The position numbers were made by a program, and so were the translations under genes. Below are positions 1-8,536 of a DNA stretch of 12,997 bases, piece by piece. Below the pieces are notes generated by a model. The model was given only the letters and a program-made list of their open reading frames with translations. It did not search any database and had not been told where the DNA came from. The stretch is taken from positions 1-12,997 of the forward strand of contig JALTEL010000038.1 in assembly GCA_027073945.1 (NCBI GenBank). The letters are read 5' to 3'. This stretch comes from Caldifarciminota bacterium (GTDB lineage Bacteria; WOR-3; Hydrothermia; UBA1063; CAJXJZ01). Each line of letters starts with the position of its first letter. Within the stretch, counting starts at the first letter, position 1.

Positions 1-2
1 AG

Positions 3-71
3 ATAAAAAATCCTGTTAATCCTGCTTGCCCCGTAGCTCCGGCAGATGGTACTGGGGTAGATCCTGTCTAA
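3..71 (+). CDS. C-terminal end of an unidentified upstream gene (partial)
   Basis: Frame 3 is open from the window edge to a TAA at 69-71 and encodes a short tail rich in Pro, Ala, Asp and Gly that ends in GTGVDPV. It has the look of an unstructured C-terminus, but only 22 codons are visible and no family can be assigned. The 126 bases between this stop and the flippase start hold no recognisable gene. It could equally be chance open frame, so confidence is low. Confidence 0.3.
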   Translation: MKNPVNPACPVAPADGTGVDPV

Positions 72-197
72 AAATAAAAAGGACTTAGAATTGGCATAAA
101 TGGAAATATGAAACAACGTCCTCCATTATGCTCCCGAGCGGATTGTTGCAACGCTTCTTCGAGAACGTAGCATTGTTCCAACAAGAAGTTCAGCGGT

Positions 198-1664
198 ATG
201 ATACTAAAACAGAGTGCAATTCGCGGAATTCTCTGGTCTGCTGTCCAACTTTGGGGGCAGCAGATTGTCTCTTTAGTACTTTTCGTCGTTCTAGCTCGTC
301 TTCTAAAACCGAATGATTTCGGAATAGTTGCTCTTGCATTTACATTTATCGCTTTTATTCAGATCTTTCTGGACCAGGGCTTTTCCGCTGCTTTAATTCA
401 GCTCGACGAGATCAAAGAGATACATCTGAATACAGCATTCTGGGCAAATTTACTGTTTGGTATTAGTATGACCGTACTTACCATGCTGAATGCAAATATG
501 ATTGCTCTGCTATTCAGGAATCGCGATCTTGTTCCCGTTCTTATATGGTTGAGTCCTATTTTTACAATACAGAGTTTTAGTTCTGTCCAAGAGGCAGTTC
601 TCAAGCGAAATCTGGAATTTCGGCCATTGGCCATACGAACTCTGGTCGGTACTGTAAGTGGTGGCCTCATTGGTGTTGGAATGGCTCTTGCTGGCTTTGG
701 GGTTTGGAGCCTTGTAGGGATGCAATTAATTACTCGTATTGTTGCGACTATTATTCTATGGATTTTGAGTTCATTTAGACCTGCCTTGACATTTTCTCTA
801 ACTTCCTTTCGTCAACTGTTCGGTTTTGGTAAACATGTTGTAAATGCAGAATTCATGAACTATCTCAATCGTAATGCTGACGATTTGCTTATTGGTTATT
901 TTCTGGGAACAATAACCTTAGGTTACTATACGATTGCGTACCGTATTATCAGGGTGATAGTAGGTATGCTAACCGGTGTTACAAACGCTGTCGCATTTCC
1001 TCTGTTTTCTCGCATGCAAAACGATAGTTCTCGTATTTGTAAAAGTTTTTACACCGCAGTGCAGTTGACAGCCGCGATAGCGTTTCCTGTTTTTATCTGT
1101 ATGGCGTTGATTGCTCCGGAGTTTGTACATGTTTTCTATGGCGTTGGCTGGGAGCTCAGCATTCCGGTTATGCAAGTTTTGGCATTTATCGGTATTTTGC
1201 ATGCTATTTACTATTTCAACACATCTGTGCTTCTGGCATCGGGCAAGTCATCTTGGAATTTTTTCTTGACGGCAATTAATGCTATTGCTAATGTTATTGT
1301 ATTTCTAATCGCTGTACCTTGGGGAATAGTAGTAGTTGCTTCTGCCTATGTGCTTCGTGGTTATTTGCTCTCGCCGTTTCCTCTGATAGCGGTTAAGCGA
1401 TTGATTCATATTAAGTACGGCATCTATCTACGATTACTGGTCGGGCCTTTATTTGGTTGCATTACTATGACTATTGCCGTGCTTGTTGCTAAGCAATGGC
1501 TATGGAGCAACACATCCGATGTGAGCGTTCTTGTGGGATCTCTGGTAGTAGGCGTCTTGGTTTATGGTTTTTCACTCCATATAACTGCTCCAGTACTCAT
1601 CCCACAGATGTTGGATATGATTCGCTTCCTAAAACCGTCGAGACATACCCATCAAAAGGCGTAG
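198..1664 (+). CDS. wzx: Wzx-type lipopolysaccharide/O-unit flippase (MATE-like, WzxC-related)
   Basis: This 488-residue inner-membrane protein should flip undecaprenyl-diphosphate-linked repeat units to the periplasm. It begins with a typical flippase N-terminus (IRGILWSAVQLWGQQIVSLV, residues 8-27) followed by LARLLKPNDFGIVALA, a signature of the Polysacc_synt_3/WzxC branch. About a dozen hydrophobic segments run along its length, and FGKHVVNAEFMNYLNRNADDL is the usual mid-protein loop carrying conserved Asn/Asp residues. Length matches WzxC-like exporters (about 490 residues). ATG 198 is the first start after an in-frame TAG at 168-170, with only a weak AAGAAG (183-188) ahead of it. It is the first complete gene of the co-directional cluster and is followed by the sulfotransferase after about 50 bases. 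The family call is firm; the exact substrate is unknown. Confidence 0.9.
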   Translation: MILKQSAIRGILWSAVQLWGQQIVSLVLFVVLARLLKPNDFGIVALAFTFIAFIQIFLDQGFSAALIQLDEIKEIHLNTAFWANLLFGISMTVLTMLNANMIALLFRNRDLVPVLIWLSPIFTIQSFSSVQEAVLKRNLEFRPLAIRTLVGTVSGGLIGVGMALAGFGVWSLVGMQLITRIVATIILWILSSFRPALTFSLTSFRQLFGFGKHVVNAEFMNYLNRNADDLLIGYFLGTITLGYYTIAYRIIRVIVGMLTGVTNAVAFPLFSRMQNDSSRICKSFYTAVQLTAAIAFPVFICMALIAPEFVHVFYGVGWELSIPVMQVLAFIGILHAIYYFNTSVLLASGKSSWNFFLTAINAIANVIVFLIAVPWGIVVVASAYVLRGYLLSPFPLIAVKRLIHIKYGIYLRLLVGPLFGCITMTIAVLVAKQWLWSNTSDVSVLVGSLVVGVLVYGFSLHITAPVLIPQMLDMIRFLKPSRHTHQKA

Positions 1665-1704
1665 CAGGCATATTCAGTGACGAAGAGTTAAGAAATCCTT
1701 GCCC

Positions 1705-1710
1705 AGGAGA
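1705..1710 (+). promoter_or_regulatory. Ribosome-binding site fixing the sulfotransferase start
   Basis: AGGAGA lies 5 bases before ATG 1716. This favours ATG 1716 over the in-frame TTG at 1713, which would sit only 2 bases from the Shine-Dalgarno sequence. Confidence 0.7.
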
Positions 1711-1715
1711 ATTTG

Positions 1716-2708
1716 ATGACCAATAATAGTCCAATTTTTATTGTCGGGATGCCAAGATCGGGCACAACATTAATGAGATATCTATTATCAGCACATCCCC
1801 GTATAGCTATAGCGCCCGAGACTCATTTTATCAATGGATGGGTCGAAAAGTATCATCATCTTGACTTGCGCCGGATTGACGACTTCGGTAAGTTCTGGAA
1901 ACATTTCTCTGCAAGTGAACAGTTTTTGCGCGTTGGTGTCGATGCTGAGGCTGTTCTCTATCGAATCCAGCAAAAAGGGAACCCCAATTTTCGTTTGGTT
2001 TTTGAGGCGGTCCTTGAAGAATATGCATCTGTTAACAATAAGACTCGTTGGGGTGAAAAGACGCCGGCTCATTATGATTATGTTGATATCCTTTTAAGTT
2101 GGTTTCCGTCAGCGCGTATTATATGGATGATACGTGATCCTCGAGCCATAGTTGCATCATATATGGATGTCCCATGGTGGACCGGCCATGTTTTGGGACC
2201 AGTTAGGCGCTGGAGGACATCAATGTGTGAACTGCAACGTTGGACTCAAGAGCCACGTGTCAAAATAGTACGATATGAGGATCTAGTCAGCAATAAAGAA
2301 AAAATAATATCTGATGTGTTCAAATATTTGGGAGAGAAGGTGATCGATGAATCAAAAATATTTCATAGACGAAAAAATGTTGCGAGAACAGGGGAATTAT
2401 TAGATGAATGGACAAGACAACATTATCGAGCGGCTCAAGGACCGGTGCATGCTCGTAGTCTCGATAAATGGAAAGGGAAATTGAGTCAGCGGCAAATCAG
2501 GATAGTGGAATATGTTGCTCGTCATGGGATGAAACGTTGGGATTACAGGATATCCTCAACATGGAATCCAATTCTGATAAAGTTTGAATTTCTCGTCTCT
2601 CTTTTTAACTATTTAATTGTTTTAGAAAAAAAAAGAAGGCTCGTCGGTGGAATAAGATGGCGACTTAGACAATATAGGAAACGTATTAATGGAGAGAATG
2701 TCTTTTAA
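1716..2708 (+). CDS. PAPS-dependent sulfotransferase (Sulfotransfer_3-like)
   Basis: This 330-residue cytoplasmic enzyme is predicted to transfer sulfate from PAPS to a sugar hydroxyl. Near the N-terminus FIVGMPRSGTTLMRYLL (residues 8-24) is the 5'-phosphosulfate-binding loop with R14-S-G-T-T. IRDPRAIVASY at residues 139-149 is the 3'-phosphate-binding motif, with R140, D141, R143 and S148. VRYEDLV at about 185-191 is the conserved C-terminal element of this family. The gene sits directly between the flippase and polymerase genes, so a glycan acceptor is more likely than a small metabolite; that acceptor is an inference. The 3' end overlaps the polymerase gene by 20 bases, suggesting coupled translation. 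Family assignment is strong. Sulfation of this particular polysaccharide would need structural proof. Confidence 0.88.
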   Translation: MTNNSPIFIVGMPRSGTTLMRYLLSAHPRIAIAPETHFINGWVEKYHHLDLRRIDDFGKFWKHFSASEQFLRVGVDAEAVLYRIQQKGNPNFRLVFEAVLEEYASVNNKTRWGEKTPAHYDYVDILLSWFPSARIIWMIRDPRAIVASYMDVPWWTGHVLGPVRRWRTSMCELQRWTQEPRVKIVRYEDLVSNKEKIISDVFKYLGEKVIDESKIFHRRKNVARTGELLDEWTRQHYRAAQGPVHARSLDKWKGKLSQRQIRIVEYVARHGMKRWDYRISSTWNPILIKFEFLVSLFNYLIVLEKKRRLVGGIRWRLRQYRKRINGENVF

Positions 2709-4218
2709 AATATCCGGTATTGATGCTGTTGGCTTCGCAAGATTTACGACTTATCTCGTTTTACTGTTTGCAGTTCTTTTTACACTTGTCGAAACATCAT
2801 CATACAGAAATATCACTTTTGTTCCCTATGTTCTTTTTAGTTTTGGCATTGTTATTCTGATCCTTAAGATTAAATGGGGGATTCTTTTTTATTTAACAAT
2901 CAATTTGCTAAGCACTGATACACCGTATTCGTATTCGACCAGTGGTTTCAGCAGTGTGCATATCACTCAAATTGCGGGTATGACGATTATGGCTTTGTGG
3001 ACGCTGTTTGTGTTATTTTGGTGTATTTGCCATATCATGCAAGGAATGCGAACCAAAGTGTCTCTAAATCATATAGATAAACTTATGCTTATTATGGGAT
3101 TGCTTTTCGGTATAGAGGCGGTGTTGGGTCTTCGCCATTCAGACATTAATCTATCAGTCTTTGTTTCTGATTTTTCTTATTTTATCAACATGGGAATTGC
3201 TTATCTGGCAGTACGTCTCATCTGTCGTGATAAGCAGTCATTGTATTTATTGTTGGCTGTGCTGGTCGCATGTCTCATCGTGCGTGCAGGTGCTGGAGTT
3301 GTTTGCTTTTTTGCCGGTATTGGGGAATTAGCCGGTGCAGATGTTCGGGCGGTTACTGATTCTATTAGAAATATTTTCCCACTGCTTATCCTACTTGATC
3401 TTGCCTATTTTATTCGTTATACCTTCCCTAAGGATTATATTGTTGGAAGATTATTTATATTGGGCGGTATTATTGGAATGTTTAATCTTATTACTTATGC
3501 TTCACGTGGGAATATGGTGATGACTTTCATCGGGATCATTATCTTAATAATGTTAAGCCGTGACTATAAACCGCTCCGGCGTCATTTCAATTTTCCTCTC
3601 AAATCCTTTTTTAAAATTGTTATTTCTGTAATAATTTTAACCAACCTGACATTATGGAGTATGGAGACTATCAGACATAGTTCTACCCGCTTCGTTTCAT
3701 GGAAATTACATTCCTTAACTATGATTAATCCTGTCGGGGATAAAATCAGTTCTGCTTCTACTCGCTGGTTGGAATTCAAAAACATCGTACCGTATTTGTG
3801 GTATAGAGGGAACATCTTATGGGGAGAGGGTCTTGGTGGCTGGTTTGTAGATAAGTACTATCCATTCGCGACATCACTTTTGGGTGGTTCGGCATATCCG
3901 GATGCATGGATATTCCAAGGGCGACTTTATAAACCTCACGGTACCCCGCTATTTATTCTGTTGAAAATGGGTGCTGGAGGTTTGGTAGTGTATTATGGTA
4001 TTCTCTTTATGATTTTTATCAAGGGTGGGAATGTCTTCCGTATGTGTAGGGACCCATTGTTGAAAATGTTTTTACTTGCTATTATCTCTTTCATGCCACT
4101 TCTTTTCTATAAAAATTTTATTTCAAAAATGCAAGTATTCATGGGAGTATTGATTGGAATTATTGCTGTTGTTCAAAATTTTCATTCAGCTCGGCACGTG
4201 AAATACGGAATTAATTGA
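2689..4218 (+). CDS. Wzy-like O-antigen polymerase / O-antigen ligase-family membrane protein
   Basis: This 509-residue protein is almost entirely hydrophobic segments separated by short loops, with about a dozen predicted membrane spans. One large hydrophilic loop falls at about residues 325-425. In that loop, SSASTRWLEFKN (Arg then Trp) followed by GNILWGEGLGGWF and then KPHGTPLFILLKMGAGGL matches the Wzy_C/O-antigen ligase pattern of a conserved Arg, a G-x-G-x-G stretch and a P-H-(N/G)-x-(F/L) motif in the periplasmic loop. Polymerases diverge strongly in sequence, so the call rests on topology, this loop and position next to wzx. ATG 2689 is preceded by AGGAA (2676-2680). An alternative ATG at 2698 has GGAG only a few bases ahead. 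The stop overlaps the next gene as TGATG. A WaaL-type ligase is the main alternative. Confidence 0.8.
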   Translation: MERMSFKISGIDAVGFARFTTYLVLLFAVLFTLVETSSYRNITFVPYVLFSFGIVILILKIKWGILFYLTINLLSTDTPYSYSTSGFSSVHITQIAGMTIMALWTLFVLFWCICHIMQGMRTKVSLNHIDKLMLIMGLLFGIEAVLGLRHSDINLSVFVSDFSYFINMGIAYLAVRLICRDKQSLYLLLAVLVACLIVRAGAGVVCFFAGIGELAGADVRAVTDSIRNIFPLLILLDLAYFIRYTFPKDYIVGRLFILGGIIGMFNLITYASRGNMVMTFIGIIILIMLSRDYKPLRRHFNFPLKSFFKIVISVIILTNLTLWSMETIRHSSTRFVSWKLHSLTMINPVGDKISSASTRWLEFKNIVPYLWYRGNILWGEGLGGWFVDKYYPFATSLLGGSAYPDAWIFQGRLYKPHGTPLFILLKMGAGGLVVYYGILFMIFIKGGNVFRMCRDPLLKMFLLAIISFMPLLFYKNFISKMQVFMGVLIGIIAVVQNFHSARHVKYGIN

Positions 4219-5369
4219 TGCGAATATTATTAGTTGACCCGATCAACTCAGGAGAAAATCATGCAGCGTTTAATGCCACTATAGTTATAGCATTGTCTCA
4301 TCACCTGGATGTTAAGTCAATATATCTCTTTCTTGAAGAGAGACAACTTGAGACCCGTTTTTTTATGGATATTTTCCAAGATGCCAAAGTTACTACGTGT
4401 TCTTTTTCAAAGGATACGGATTTTGCGAAAGTGGGAAGAGAAGGCATAGGTAGGTTTCAATATTTACAAAATTATAGGCGTTTTTTAAAGATTGTTGATG
4501 ATTTAAAACCAGATGTGATTATTTTGCTATCTGCCGACAATCTGATGATTCCTTTAACCTTGATAAGTTTAATACTAATACGTAAAAAGATACCTAAAAT
4601 TTTCGTTATATGGCATAATAATTTGGAGAATCTCATAAATGGTTGCATCTTGCTGAAGAAGTTTATTTGGAGAAAAGCGACTAATGCAACAGGTAGTGTA
4701 ATTATTGTTTTGTCACCGTTTTTAAAGGTTGCAGGGGAGAAATTAATACAGGATATTAATTTTCGTGTTTTGCCTCATCCAACATATGCTCATCTACACA
4801 AGCAGTTGATAATGCGAAAGAAATCTCAAACAATTAAAAGTGTAGATTTCCTCTTTATTGGTAGGCATGCACGCGATTCCATAATATCTGGTTTTTTAGA
4901 GGAATTCTTGGAAAGTTGTTCGAGCATAATTTCAAAAATACCAAAAAAGTATATTTCTGTGGCTTTGCCCCGTGAGTTTTATACCTGTGTGAAGGATGAC
5001 GTAATTTTGTTCCCATATGATTCAAATCCGAGTTTTTCTGAATACAGCTTCTTAATAAGAAAGGCAAAGTTTGTTGTTGCACCACCCTGTAGCGGATCTC
5101 GGTTAACGGCAAGTGGTGTTCTTGCTGATTTACTTACGCTCGGAACACCTGTGATCGCTCCGAACGAAGGTGTATGGAAGTGGCAAACAGCGCCTAAAAA
5201 TCGAGATTTCCTATTCGGTAACAGAGAAGAGCTTCGCCAGATTATTTTGAGAGCACTTACATTATCTGTTGAGGAATACCGAATGCTTTCATTGGATATT
5301 TTGGAATATAGTGGACTTTTCGATATTGAGAACACGTCGAAAAATCTGCTGGCATTGATTCAGCCGTAG
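4218..5369 (+). CDS. Divergent GT-B-fold glycosyltransferase (GT4/GT1-like)
   Basis: This 383-residue cytoplasmic protein is probably a glycosyltransferase. It starts MRILLVDPINSGENHAAFN, a beta-strand-plus-loop opening common in GT-B enzymes. It contains a LKPDVIILLSAD segment (about 95-106) and a KIFVIWHNNLENL segment (about 133-145) typical of N-domain strands. In the C-domain, FVVAPPCSGSRLTASGVLADLLTLGTPVIAPNEG (about 280-315, described only in part here) has the donor-binding layout in which a small-residue loop precedes a helix and then GTPVIAP. A canonical E-x7-E is not evident. ATG 4218 overlaps the polymerase stop as TGATG, so I prefer it to the TTG at 4215. The next gene follows after 12 bases. 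Donor and acceptor cannot be told. Confidence 0.65.
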   Translation: MRILLVDPINSGENHAAFNATIVIALSHHLDVKSIYLFLEERQLETRFFMDIFQDAKVTTCSFSKDTDFAKVGREGIGRFQYLQNYRRFLKIVDDLKPDVIILLSADNLMIPLTLISLILIRKKIPKIFVIWHNNLENLINGCILLKKFIWRKATNATGSVIIVLSPFLKVAGEKLIQDINFRVLPHPTYAHLHKQLIMRKKSQTIKSVDFLFIGRHARDSIISGFLEEFLESCSSIISKIPKKYISVALPREFYTCVKDDVILFPYDSNPSFSEYSFLIRKAKFVVAPPCSGSRLTASGVLADLLTLGTPVIAPNEGVWKWQTAPKNRDFLFGNREELRQIILRALTLSVEEYRMLSLDILEYSGLFDIENTSKNLLALIQP

Positions 5370-5373
5370 GAGA
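5368..5373 (+). promoter_or_regulatory. Ribosome-binding site of the asnB-like gene
   Basis: AGGAGA overlaps the stop codon of the preceding gene (TAG at 5367-5369) and is 8 bases from ATG 5382. This fixes the start that puts Cys directly after Met, as required for a class II amidotransferase. Confidence 0.65.
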
Positions 5374-5381
5374 ACTGCTGT

Positions 5382-7268
5382 ATGTGTGGTATTTTTGGAA
5401 TAATAACAAATACTGATACTTCCGGCATCAATACAGCTAAAGTTAAAGAATCGGCCATGCTAATGAGGCATAGAGGCCCCGATGCCTATGGACAATGGGG
5501 GATTCCTGGGAAGATTGAATTAGCTCATCTTCGATTGGCTATAATTGATCTTAACAAAGAAAGCAATCAGCCTTTTTTTTCGAATCGTGGAAGATATGTA
5601 ATTGTATTCAATGGGGAAATCTATAACTATTTGGAGATTAGAAGGGAATTACAGTCCCTAGGGTATGCTTTTAGGACTTCAAGCGACACGGAGGTCCTTT
5701 TAAATTCATATATTGAGTGGGGAGAGCAGTGTGTTTCTAAATTCAATGGAGATTGGTCATTTGCAATTTACAATATTCCTGAGAATACTCTATTTTGTTC
5801 GCGAGATAGATTTGGTGTTAAACCCTTTAACTATTCGATAATAAACGGTAAGTTCATTTTCTCTTCAGAAGTTAAGTCAATTTTACACTATTTCCCTGAA
5901 CTACGACATCCTAATTATAATGTTATTGCAAATTATTGCAGGAACAGCCTCGGAGCACAATGTAAAGAAACCTGGTTTGATGGCATTTATAGACTCCTTC
6001 CGGCCCATAACCTTATTTGGAAAGATGGACGGATAACAATCAAGAAATATTGGGAATATCCCTCTTTCACTTTTCATGATATAACATTAGAGGAAGCAAA
6101 AAACTTATATAGAAAAACATTTATAAATGCCGTGAGACTAAGAATGAGGAGTGATGTAGCTGTTGGAACGACACTCTCTTCTGGCTTGGATTCTAGTTCG
6201 ATAGTATCTGTTTTGAGAAGATTTTACTTCGGTCAGCATAAAACTTTCACGGCAAGTTTTAATGCGACAGATTTTCAGAAACGTGAAGAAATGGCATATC
6301 GTGGGGATATCAAAATTAATGAGGGAGCTATCGTAAAACAATTGGCTGAGCAATTAGATCTCGATGCCCATATTATCCATATTCACAATATCGATCTTGT
6401 GAGAGAGCTTTCCGATATCATTTATTATTTAGAATCTGGTCACTCTTCGCCTGCAATATTGCCACTGGCCAGGATTTTGGATTATGCTAGAAGCCGTGTC
6501 ACTGTAATTATGGAAGGACAAGGAGCAGATGAGCTTCTAGGTGGTTATATATTGAATACTTTCCTTTTTTTGCTCTACGAGCTTGCAAAACGTGGAAATA
6601 TAGCTCAGCTTGCACGGGAAATTTCCAAGTTCAAAGAATATTACTCAATAAATTACGCACTCAAGATGCTCTTTCGTTTACTAAATAACGACAGCATCGA
6701 GCGTTTCTACTATTGGTGGACTGGCTTGAACGAGGTTTTTGGGCCGAAGTTGAGAAGATACAAAAGAATAAAGGATTTTCCTTTGGACCCGAAGAAATTT
6801 AGTGAGCGCTTTACCAAGGAGCTGTTCAAAATGCACACGGGTGGATTAGTTAATCTATTGCACTATGGTGATGCAATATCGATGTCGAGGTCTATGGAAA
6901 GCAGAAATCCTTTTGTGGATGTGAACCTGGTGGAATTTGTGTTTCGGCTACCATTCAACTACAAGATACATGATGGATTAGGGAAATATATTCATAGAGT
7001 ATCTATGGATGGAATTGTTCCGGAGTTTATTTTAGAAAATCCTATCAAGTTTGGATTTAATACCCCGTTGTCCAGTTATTTTGATTCTATCGACTCTGAA
7101 GCAAATAGAATTTTGCTTTCGGAGAGATGTTTAGATAGAGGGATTTTCGACCGATCAGGATTGCAACGCCTAGTAGTCGAGCACATAAATAAAACACAAG
7201 ACCATTCGACACGACTGTTTCGGTTTTTGTCCGTAGAATTGTGGTTTAGAGTTTTTATAGATAGGTAA
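5382..7268 (+). CDS. AsnB-type glutamine-hydrolysing amidotransferase (asparagine synthase family)
   Basis: This 628-residue enzyme has two domains. The N-terminal class II glutaminase begins MCGIFGI, so Cys2 is the nucleophile once Met is removed. It includes RHRGPDA (about 30-36), FNGEIYN (76-82) and the SSDTEVLL segment near residue 100. The C-terminal ATP-pyrophosphatase domain has LSSGLDSSSIV at 265-275 and EGQGADELLGGY at 378-389. The length is that of AsnB paralogues in polysaccharide clusters (for example P. aeruginosa WbpS) and longer than housekeeping E. coli AsnB (about 554). In such clusters these enzymes are thought to amidate uronic acids to uronamides, so that role is inferred here; free asparagine synthesis is the alternative. 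One oddity is that the usual SGGLDS loop reads SSGLDS, with Ser267 in place of Gly. The next gene begins 10 bases downstream. Confidence 0.88.
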   Translation: MCGIFGIITNTDTSGINTAKVKESAMLMRHRGPDAYGQWGIPGKIELAHLRLAIIDLNKESNQPFFSNRGRYVIVFNGEIYNYLEIRRELQSLGYAFRTSSDTEVLLNSYIEWGEQCVSKFNGDWSFAIYNIPENTLFCSRDRFGVKPFNYSIINGKFIFSSEVKSILHYFPELRHPNYNVIANYCRNSLGAQCKETWFDGIYRLLPAHNLIWKDGRITIKKYWEYPSFTFHDITLEEAKNLYRKTFINAVRLRMRSDVAVGTTLSSGLDSSSIVSVLRRFYFGQHKTFTASFNATDFQKREEMAYRGDIKINEGAIVKQLAEQLDLDAHIIHIHNIDLVRELSDIIYYLESGHSSPAILPLARILDYARSRVTVIMEGQGADELLGGYILNTFLFLLYELAKRGNIAQLAREISKFKEYYSINYALKMLFRLLNNDSIERFYYWWTGLNEVFGPKLRRYKRIKDFPLDPKKFSERFTKELFKMHTGGLVNLLHYGDAISMSRSMESRNPFVDVNLVEFVFRLPFNYKIHDGLGKYIHRVSMDGIVPEFILENPIKFGFNTPLSSYFDSIDSEANRILLSERCLDRGIFDRSGLQRLVVEHINKTQDHSTRLFRFLSVELWFRVFIDR

Positions 7269-7278
7269 AGGAATAAGT

Positions 7279-8466
7279 ATGGATCGGCGCAATCAGGAAC
7301 TCCGCATTGCTGTTTTACAGAGAGTTTGTCCTGAATATCGAATCCCACTTTTTGGGCGACTCTCGAGCAAGCTTGGATCGAAATTTATTCTGTTCATTGG
7401 GCAAGACGTACCCAACAGCAAGGTGAAAAGTTCGGCAGACTTGGGCGATATAAACCACAAAAAACTAGAGACACGTTTTCTTAAACTGGGCTCTCGGATT
7501 TTTCCATGGCATATTGGATTGATAGCTGAACTCAGGAAATTTGATCCAGATGTTGTTATTTGTGAGGGGGAAAGTCACTTCATAGGTTATGTTCAGGCAA
7601 TTGCCTACAGATATCGATATAAGATAAGCACTGCATTAATTCACTGGTGTTTTATTTCCCTCCCAGGGTGGTCCTCAGTTGGGGGTAATGGGTTCCGAGC
7701 ACTTATAAAGAAGTTCTTTCGAAGATTCTTTGATGCGTTTTTGGTATACTCATCATACAGCAAAGAATGTCTCATCAAGCTTGGTCAACCCAGCGAAAAA
7801 ATCTTTGTTGCAACAAATGTCGGTAATGTTGAACGTTTTATTGACATTTCTGATTTAATGACTGAATCTACACCAGAGGCAAGAGCTAAACTGGGGTTGT
7901 CTGAGAGGTTTACCGCCCTTTATGTTGGCACGTTAGACGAAGTTAAACGGCCTGGTGTGATGTTGGATATCGCTAGATTGTGTGACAGCAGGAATTTCAA
8001 TTTTGTATTGTTGGGAACCGGTCCGTTACTTGCTGAATTGCGACAACGTGTCGTTCGAGAGAATCTTCCCAACGTGTATCTCCCAGGGCGTGTGGTGCGG
8101 GATCTGCCCCTGTTTTTCAGGGCTGCTGATGTTCTTGTGGTTCCTGGTCGCGGTGGAATCGTTATTTCCGAGGCAATGGCTTTTGGGCTTCCAGTGATAG
8201 TTCACCAGGCAGATGGCATAGAGTATGATCTGATACAGAATGGGGAAACGGGTTTTATCCTGCCAAGCGGAAATGTAGATGACTTCCGTGAGACGCTTGA
8301 ATTTCTTTCAAAGAATCCAAATCAATGTAAAAAAATGGGTATTATGAGTAAGCAAATTATCAAAAGTCGTTTTACAACAGCTAATATGGTAGATCAGATA
8401 ATATTTGCTGCGCGTTTTGCTAGGAATACACGAAACAGTTTTGGTAACGATCTCTACCATGGTTAA
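7279..8466 (+). CDS. GT4-family glycosyltransferase
   Basis: This 395-residue cytoplasmic GT-B enzyme is predicted to add one sugar of the repeat unit. The N-domain opens with RIAVLQRVCPEYRIPLFGRL, a phrase frequent in GT4 enzymes of polysaccharide loci. The Glycos_transf_1 domain starts near residue 205 with FTALYVGTLDEVKRP, continues through FVLLGTGPLLAELRQRV and VYLPGRVVRDLPLFFRAADV, and ends with ISEAMAFGLPVIV. The first Glu of the E-x7-E motif is missing: the aligned position is Gly290 in PGRGGIVISE, while Glu298 is kept. This looks like the PGxxG subgroup of GT4 rather than a dead enzyme. ATG 7279 has AGGAA at 7269-7273. The 3' half is locally GC-rich compared with neighbours (hand count of 8041-8160 is about 57%). 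Confidence 0.87.
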   Translation: MDRRNQELRIAVLQRVCPEYRIPLFGRLSSKLGSKFILFIGQDVPNSKVKSSADLGDINHKKLETRFLKLGSRIFPWHIGLIAELRKFDPDVVICEGESHFIGYVQAIAYRYRYKISTALIHWCFISLPGWSSVGGNGFRALIKKFFRRFFDAFLVYSSYSKECLIKLGQPSEKIFVATNVGNVERFIDISDLMTESTPEARAKLGLSERFTALYVGTLDEVKRPGVMLDIARLCDSRNFNFVLLGTGPLLAELRQRVVRENLPNVYLPGRVVRDLPLFFRAADVLVVPGRGGIVISEAMAFGLPVIVHQADGIEYDLIQNGETGFILPSGNVDDFRETLEFLSKNPNQCKKMGIMSKQIIKSRFTTANMVDQIIFAARFARNTRNSFGNDLYHG

Positions 8467-8536
8467 GCTATTTGGTTGGGAAAACCATAGACAGAGTTTA
8501 TGAGGAGTTGCAATGTTAGATAAGATTCAGAAGGCA

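Noticed and set aside
54..60. GGGGTAG resembling the ops/JUMPStart core GGCGGTAG
   Set aside because: It matches only part of the 8-base core, lacks the rest of the element, and lies in what looks like the coding end of the upstream gene.
128..316. 62-codon ORF overlapping the start of the flippase gene
   Set aside because: It runs in another frame into a clear Wzx coding region, has no ribosome-binding site, and gives a Ser-rich, low-complexity end.
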